From: Butyrivibrio sp.
GTDB lineage: Bacteria; Bacillota_A; Clostridia; Lachnospirales; Lachnospiraceae
Assembly: GCF_024699075.1 (NCBI RefSeq)
Contig: NZ_JAILQF010000311.1
Span: 1-10,055, forward strand
DNA length: 10,055 nt
Direction: 5' to 3'
The notes under the pieces were generated by a model that was not told the origin of the DNA, did no database searches, and worked only from the letters and a program-made list of their open reading frames with translations. A program made the position numbers and the translations under genes. Positions 8,023 to 10,055 of this stretch are shown here, one piece after another. How positions within the stretch are numbered: the stretch's first letter is position 1; the number at the start of each line of letters is the position of its first letter.

Positions 8023-8103
8023 CAAAATAGCGTCATTATAATGTCAAAATATGGTATCATAGAATATAGTTACAATATTATATTTATAAAATAGCTATTT
8101 TGC
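8022..8103. repeat. 10-bp inverted repeat bracketing the response-regulator promoter
   Basis: GCAAAATAGC at 8022-8031 is matched by its exact reverse complement GCTATTTTGC at 8094-8103. The right arm overlaps a perfect 14-bp palindrome AAAATAGCTATTTT (8088-8101). The two arms lie 62 bp apart, on either side of the likely extended -10 promoter. This could be a pair of operator sites, or chance in AT-rich DNA. Confidence 0.5.
8052..8060 (+). promoter_or_regulatory. Likely extended -10 promoter of the receiver gene
   Basis: TGG-TATCAT (TATCAT at 8055-8060) is a TGn-extended -10 in the 104-bp gap after the kinase gene, without a convincing -35. An upstream TATAAT (8037-8042) also lacks a spaced -35. 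Transcription would start near 8067, leaving a leader of about 60 nt. The downstream gene could therefore be transcribed alone as well as with the kinase. Confidence 0.45.
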
Positions 8104-8126
8104 CCGATCTGAAAGGAAACACTTCC

Positions 8127-8882
8127 ATGGAAAAGAAAGCTATTCTTATAGGTGATTCCAAAAAGTTCATGGTTAAAGCAGTTGTCAAAGGGCTTGAAGC
8201 AGAAGGTTATGAGGTAATAGGAGTCAATCCTGAGGTCAGTATGATAAGGGCCACTACAGGTCGCTCTCCTCTTTACATCATGTATCTTGAAGAGCCGGTT
8301 CCAGTAGATATAATGGAAGCTCTTGGCGAGCTGATTGACACTGACCATATTAAGCTATTCCTTATAGGCAACAACGATGAATTCAATGCTGCATTCGAAG
8401 TAATACCGGAAGCAAAGATCACCCGCAAGTTTGAACGTCCACTTAACGTTAAAATGCTTGCAAGTGCCATGAATGATATCGTTGTATATTCTCTTATGAA
8501 TCAGGGTTCTAACAAGAAGAAAATTCTTGTAGTAGATGATGATGGAGTAATGCTCAGAACGATAAAGGAATGGCTTTCAACCAAATATGATGTTTATATT
8601 GCCAATTCAGGAATGAATGCAATTACCTTCCTTGCCAATAACAGGGTGGATCTCATTCTACTTGATTATATGATGCCTGTTGTATCAGGCCCTCAGGTAT
8701 TTGCAATGCTTCGTAATGATCCTACTACTAAGAGCATTCCTGTAATGTTCCTGACAGCTAAAAGCGATAAACTCTCAGTCCTTAAGGTAGCAGCCTTAAA
8801 GCCCGAGAAATACCTGCTTAAGTCCATGCCGCCGGAAGAACTTATAGCACAAATTGATGCATTTTTTGAAGGAAGGTCTTAG
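8127..8882 (+). CDS. Tandem receiver protein: degenerate receiver plus intact receiver, no output domain
   Basis: A 251-residue cytoplasmic protein of two CheY-like domains. The second (about 130-249) is complete: ILVVDDDG (Asp137/138), LILLDYMMP with phospho-acceptor Asp180, Thr210 in PVMFLTAK, and Lys232 in YLLKSMPP. The first (about 3-120) has the same fold pattern (AILIGDS, IKLFLIGNN, ERPLNVKMLASAM) but lost its chemistry. It has one acid (Asp10), no Asp at strand 3 (YIMYLEEP), Gly81 in place of the Thr, and Arg104 in place of the Lys. It should not be phosphorylated. No DNA-binding, GGDEF or other output domain is present. The start is ATG 8127 with AAAGGA nine bases upstream; the TTG at 8100 has no such site. 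It is probably the last step of the relay begun by the upstream kinase, acting through protein contacts. The pairing is inferred from adjacency. Confidence 0.9.
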   Translation: MEKKAILIGDSKKFMVKAVVKGLEAEGYEVIGVNPEVSMIRATTGRSPLYIMYLEEPVPVDIMEALGELIDTDHIKLFLIGNNDEFNAAFEVIPEAKITRKFERPLNVKMLASAMNDIVVYSLMNQGSNKKKILVVDDDGVMLRTIKEWLSTKYDVYIANSGMNAITFLANNRVDLILLDYMMPVVSGPQVFAMLRNDPTTKSIPVMFLTAKSDKLSVLKVAALKPEKYLLKSMPPEELIAQIDAFFEGRS

Positions 8883-8896
8883 AGACCTTCCTTTTT
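8869..8896 (+). terminator. Intrinsic terminator overlapping the end of the tandem receiver gene
   Basis: An 11-bp perfect stem (8869-8879 with 8883-8893, AAGGAAGGTCT/AGACCTTCCTT) with a T-run to 8896. The three loop bases are the TAG stop codon (8880-8882), so the hairpin uses the last coding codons. On the minus strand no T-run follows, so it is mainly one-directional. Confidence 0.87.
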
Positions 8897-8907
8897 ATGT
8901 TTTAATC

Positions 8908-9102
8908 TTATACGAACTGATTCCTCTCTTTATCATACTTAAATCCTGCATTTTCAAGTTTTTCTTCAATTTCCCTTAGCTCGGCTTCATTTATTTCCAT
9001 ATCATCAGCCAGTACTTCCAAAGATGAATATCTGTCTCTTAATTTCATATTCATAAAAGACATGAGCATAATGGGATCCTTTGGGATATTTTCAAGTGCC
9101 AT
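8908..9102 (-). CDS. DUF4250 family small protein
   Basis: A 64-residue protein that I recognise as DUF4250, a small uncharacterised family common in Clostridia. Seen: the conserved start NIPKDPIMLMSFMNMKLRD (5-23), YSSLEVLADDMEI, a Glu-rich helix, and the conserved C-terminal FKYDKERNQFV. It has no membrane segment or signal peptide. The helical pattern with a short helix-turn-helix-like centre (SLEVLADDMEINEAELREIEEKL) could suggest DNA or protein binding, but the function is unknown. The start is ATG 9102 behind a near-perfect ribosome binding site. The gene lies 50 bp after clpB on the same strand, separated by a terminator hairpin. Its stop is about 12 bp from the T-run of the convergent receiver-gene terminator. 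Confidence 0.9.
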   Translation of the reverse strand: MALENIPKDPIMLMSFMNMKLRDRYSSLEVLADDMEINEAELREIEEKLENAGFKYDKERNQFV

Positions 9103-9106
9103 ATTA

Positions 9107-9114
9107 CACCTCCT
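9107..9114 (-). promoter_or_regulatory. Strong ribosome binding site of the DUF4250 gene
   Basis: The minus strand reads AGGAGGTG, fully complementary to the 16S rRNA tail, with six bases between AGGAGG and the ATG at 9102. The site touches the T-run of the clpB terminator (9115-9121). Confidence 0.9.
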
Positions 9115-9143
9115 AAAAAAACTGCCGGCAATATTGCCGGCAG
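9115..9143 (-). terminator. Intrinsic terminator (or attenuator) after clpB
   Basis: Perfect palindrome at 9122-9143 with arms CTGCCGGCA/TGCCGGCAG and an ATAT loop, followed on the minus strand by seven T. It starts 10 bp after the clpB stop codon. It is directly followed by the ribosome binding site of the DUF4250 gene. Confidence 0.9.
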
Positions 9144-9152
9144 CTAAACGAA

Positions 9153-10055
9153 TTAATTCCTGCCAGCTTCTGCTACAAGGTGACCATCTGATACATCAAA
9201 TGTTATCACATCTTCAGGTCTTACCTTATCTTCAAGTATAAGCTTTGCTGACATAGTTTCAACATGCTTTTGAATAAATCTTTTAAGAGGTCTTGCTCCA
9301 AAGTTCTTATCATATGCTTCATCTGTAATGAGCTTTTTGGCAGCATCTGTAAGCTTTATGCTGATCTCTCTTTCTTCAAGTCTTGTATTAAGATCGCTCA
9401 CTATAAGATCTACTATGTTAAAGACATTGTCTCTTGTCAGAGGTCTGAACATTATGATCTCATCAAGTCTGTTCAAAAACTCAGGACGGAAATGCATATG
9501 AAGCTCGTCCATAACTTCATTTTGGACACTTTCTTCTATGGTACCATCATCTCTGATACCCTCCAAAAGGCTCTGTGCGCCAAGGTTTGAGGTCATTATA
9601 AGAATAGTATTCTTAAAATCCACAGTTCGTCCCTGAGAGTCAGTTACACGGCCATCATCAAGTATCTGAAGCATTACGTTAAATACATCAGGGTGAGCCT
9701 TCTCAATCTCATCAAAAAGTACTACAGAGAAAGGCTTTCTTCTGACAGCTTCAGTGAGCTGACCACCCTCTTCATAGCCTACATATCCGGGAGGTGCTCC
9801 TATAAGCCTTGACACTGAGTATTTCTCCATATACTCACTCATATCAATTCTGACTATATTGTTTTCATCATCAAAAAGTGATGCTGCAAGTGACTTTGCA
9901 AGTTCTGTCTTACCAACACCTGTAGGTCCAAGGAAAAGGAATGATCCTATAGGCTTTGAAGGGTCCTTGATACCTGCTTTTGATCTCATAATAGCTTCTG
10001 AAACCTTTGTAACAGCTTCGTCCTGACCTATGACTCTCTTATGGAGTTCATCAGC
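9153..10055 (-). CDS. clpB: ATP-dependent chaperone ClpB, C-terminal part (5' end outside window)
   Basis: ClpB is a cytoplasmic hexameric AAA+ disaggregase that works with DnaK to recover proteins from aggregates. The frame is open to the window edge; the visible 300 residues cover the second nucleotide-binding domain and the C-terminal domain. Seen, numbered from the first visible residue: VIGQDEAV (8-15), [11 protein letters not shown], Walker A GPTGVGKT (43-50), pore loop GYVGY (90-94), Walker B VVLFDE (111-116), sensor 1 ILIMTSN, arginine finger region [11 protein letters not shown] and sensor 2 GARPLKR. The IKDPxxPIGSF and [17 protein letters not shown] wording fits ClpB better than ClpC, but without the N-terminal half and middle domain ClpC is not fully excluded. 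The upstream control region (CIRCE or CtsR sites) lies outside the window. A terminator follows 10 bp after the stop. Confidence 0.92.
   Translation of the reverse strand, partial: ADELHKRVIGQDEAVTKVSEAIMRSKAGIKDPSKPIGSFLFLGPTGVGKTELAKSLAASLFDDENNIVRIDMSEYMEKYSVSRLIGAPPGYVGYEEGGQLTEAVRRKPFSVVLFDEIEKAHPDVFNVMLQILDDGRVTDSQGRTVDFKNTILIMTSNLGAQSLLEGIRDDGTIEESVQNEVMDELHMHFRPEFLNRLDEIIMFRPLTRDNVFNIVDLIVSDLNTRLEEREISIKLTDAAKKLITDEAYDKNFGARPLKRFIQKHVETMSAKLILEDKVRPEDVITFDVSDGHLVAEAGRN

Noticed and set aside
8070..8470. Minus-strand open frames over the tandem receiver gene
   Set aside because: They are antisense to a clear receiver gene with correct motifs and start.
1..10055. CRISPR array, insertion sequence, prophage or defence system
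   Set aside because: No spaced direct repeats, transposase, integrase or nuclease motifs were found; all genes belong to core or signalling families.

Overview
The window looks like chromosomal DNA of an anaerobic Firmicute of the class Clostridia, most likely family Lachnospiraceae and possibly Butyrivibrio-like. This rests on AT-rich intergenic DNA, strong AGGAGG-type ribosome binding sites, frequent ATA and AGA codons, and two small families typical of these bacteria (DUF4364 and DUF4250). The genus is inferred from general protein style, not measured.

Left part (1-1011): the 3' end of a class A penicillin-binding protein reads rightwards and stops at a strong hairpin terminator (842-877). 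A tRNA-Thr(GGT) gene and its own terminator follow on the minus strand. The tRNA has a perfect-consensus sigma-70 type promoter (TTGACA, 17 bp, TATAAT).

Centre-left (1125-4690): a leftward cluster glmM, rarA, DUF4364 gene, with gaps of 73 and 67 bp and no clear terminator between them. An extended -10 promoter lies before glmM. GlmM supplies glucosamine-1-phosphate for peptidoglycan. RarA is a replication-fork AAA+ ATPase, and the DUF4364 protein is a probable winged-helix regulator. rarA ends in five 15-bp tandem repeats that encode a charged pentapeptide tail.

Centre-right (4849-8896): a divergent rightward pair. The first gene encodes a 1057-residue membrane hybrid histidine kinase (membrane sensor, HAMP-like linker, HisKA, HATPase, receiver, HPt and a helical tail). 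The second encodes a 251-residue protein with a degenerate receiver fused to an intact one and no output domain. Together they hold all four stations of a His-Asp-His-Asp phosphorelay. This is the most interesting part of the window: the signal, the output target and the role of the dead receiver are unknown. The rr gene has its own likely promoter, bracketed by a 10-bp inverted repeat, and ends in a terminator whose loop contains the stop codon.

Right part (8908-10055): leftward clpB (3' end only, second ATPase domain) followed by a DUF4250 gene. A clpB terminator hairpin sits directly against the DUF4250 ribosome binding site, which suggests read-through or attenuation control.

No insertion sequence, prophage, CRISPR array or other mobile element was seen. 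Apart from the unusual phosphorelay, the region is ordinary core genome.
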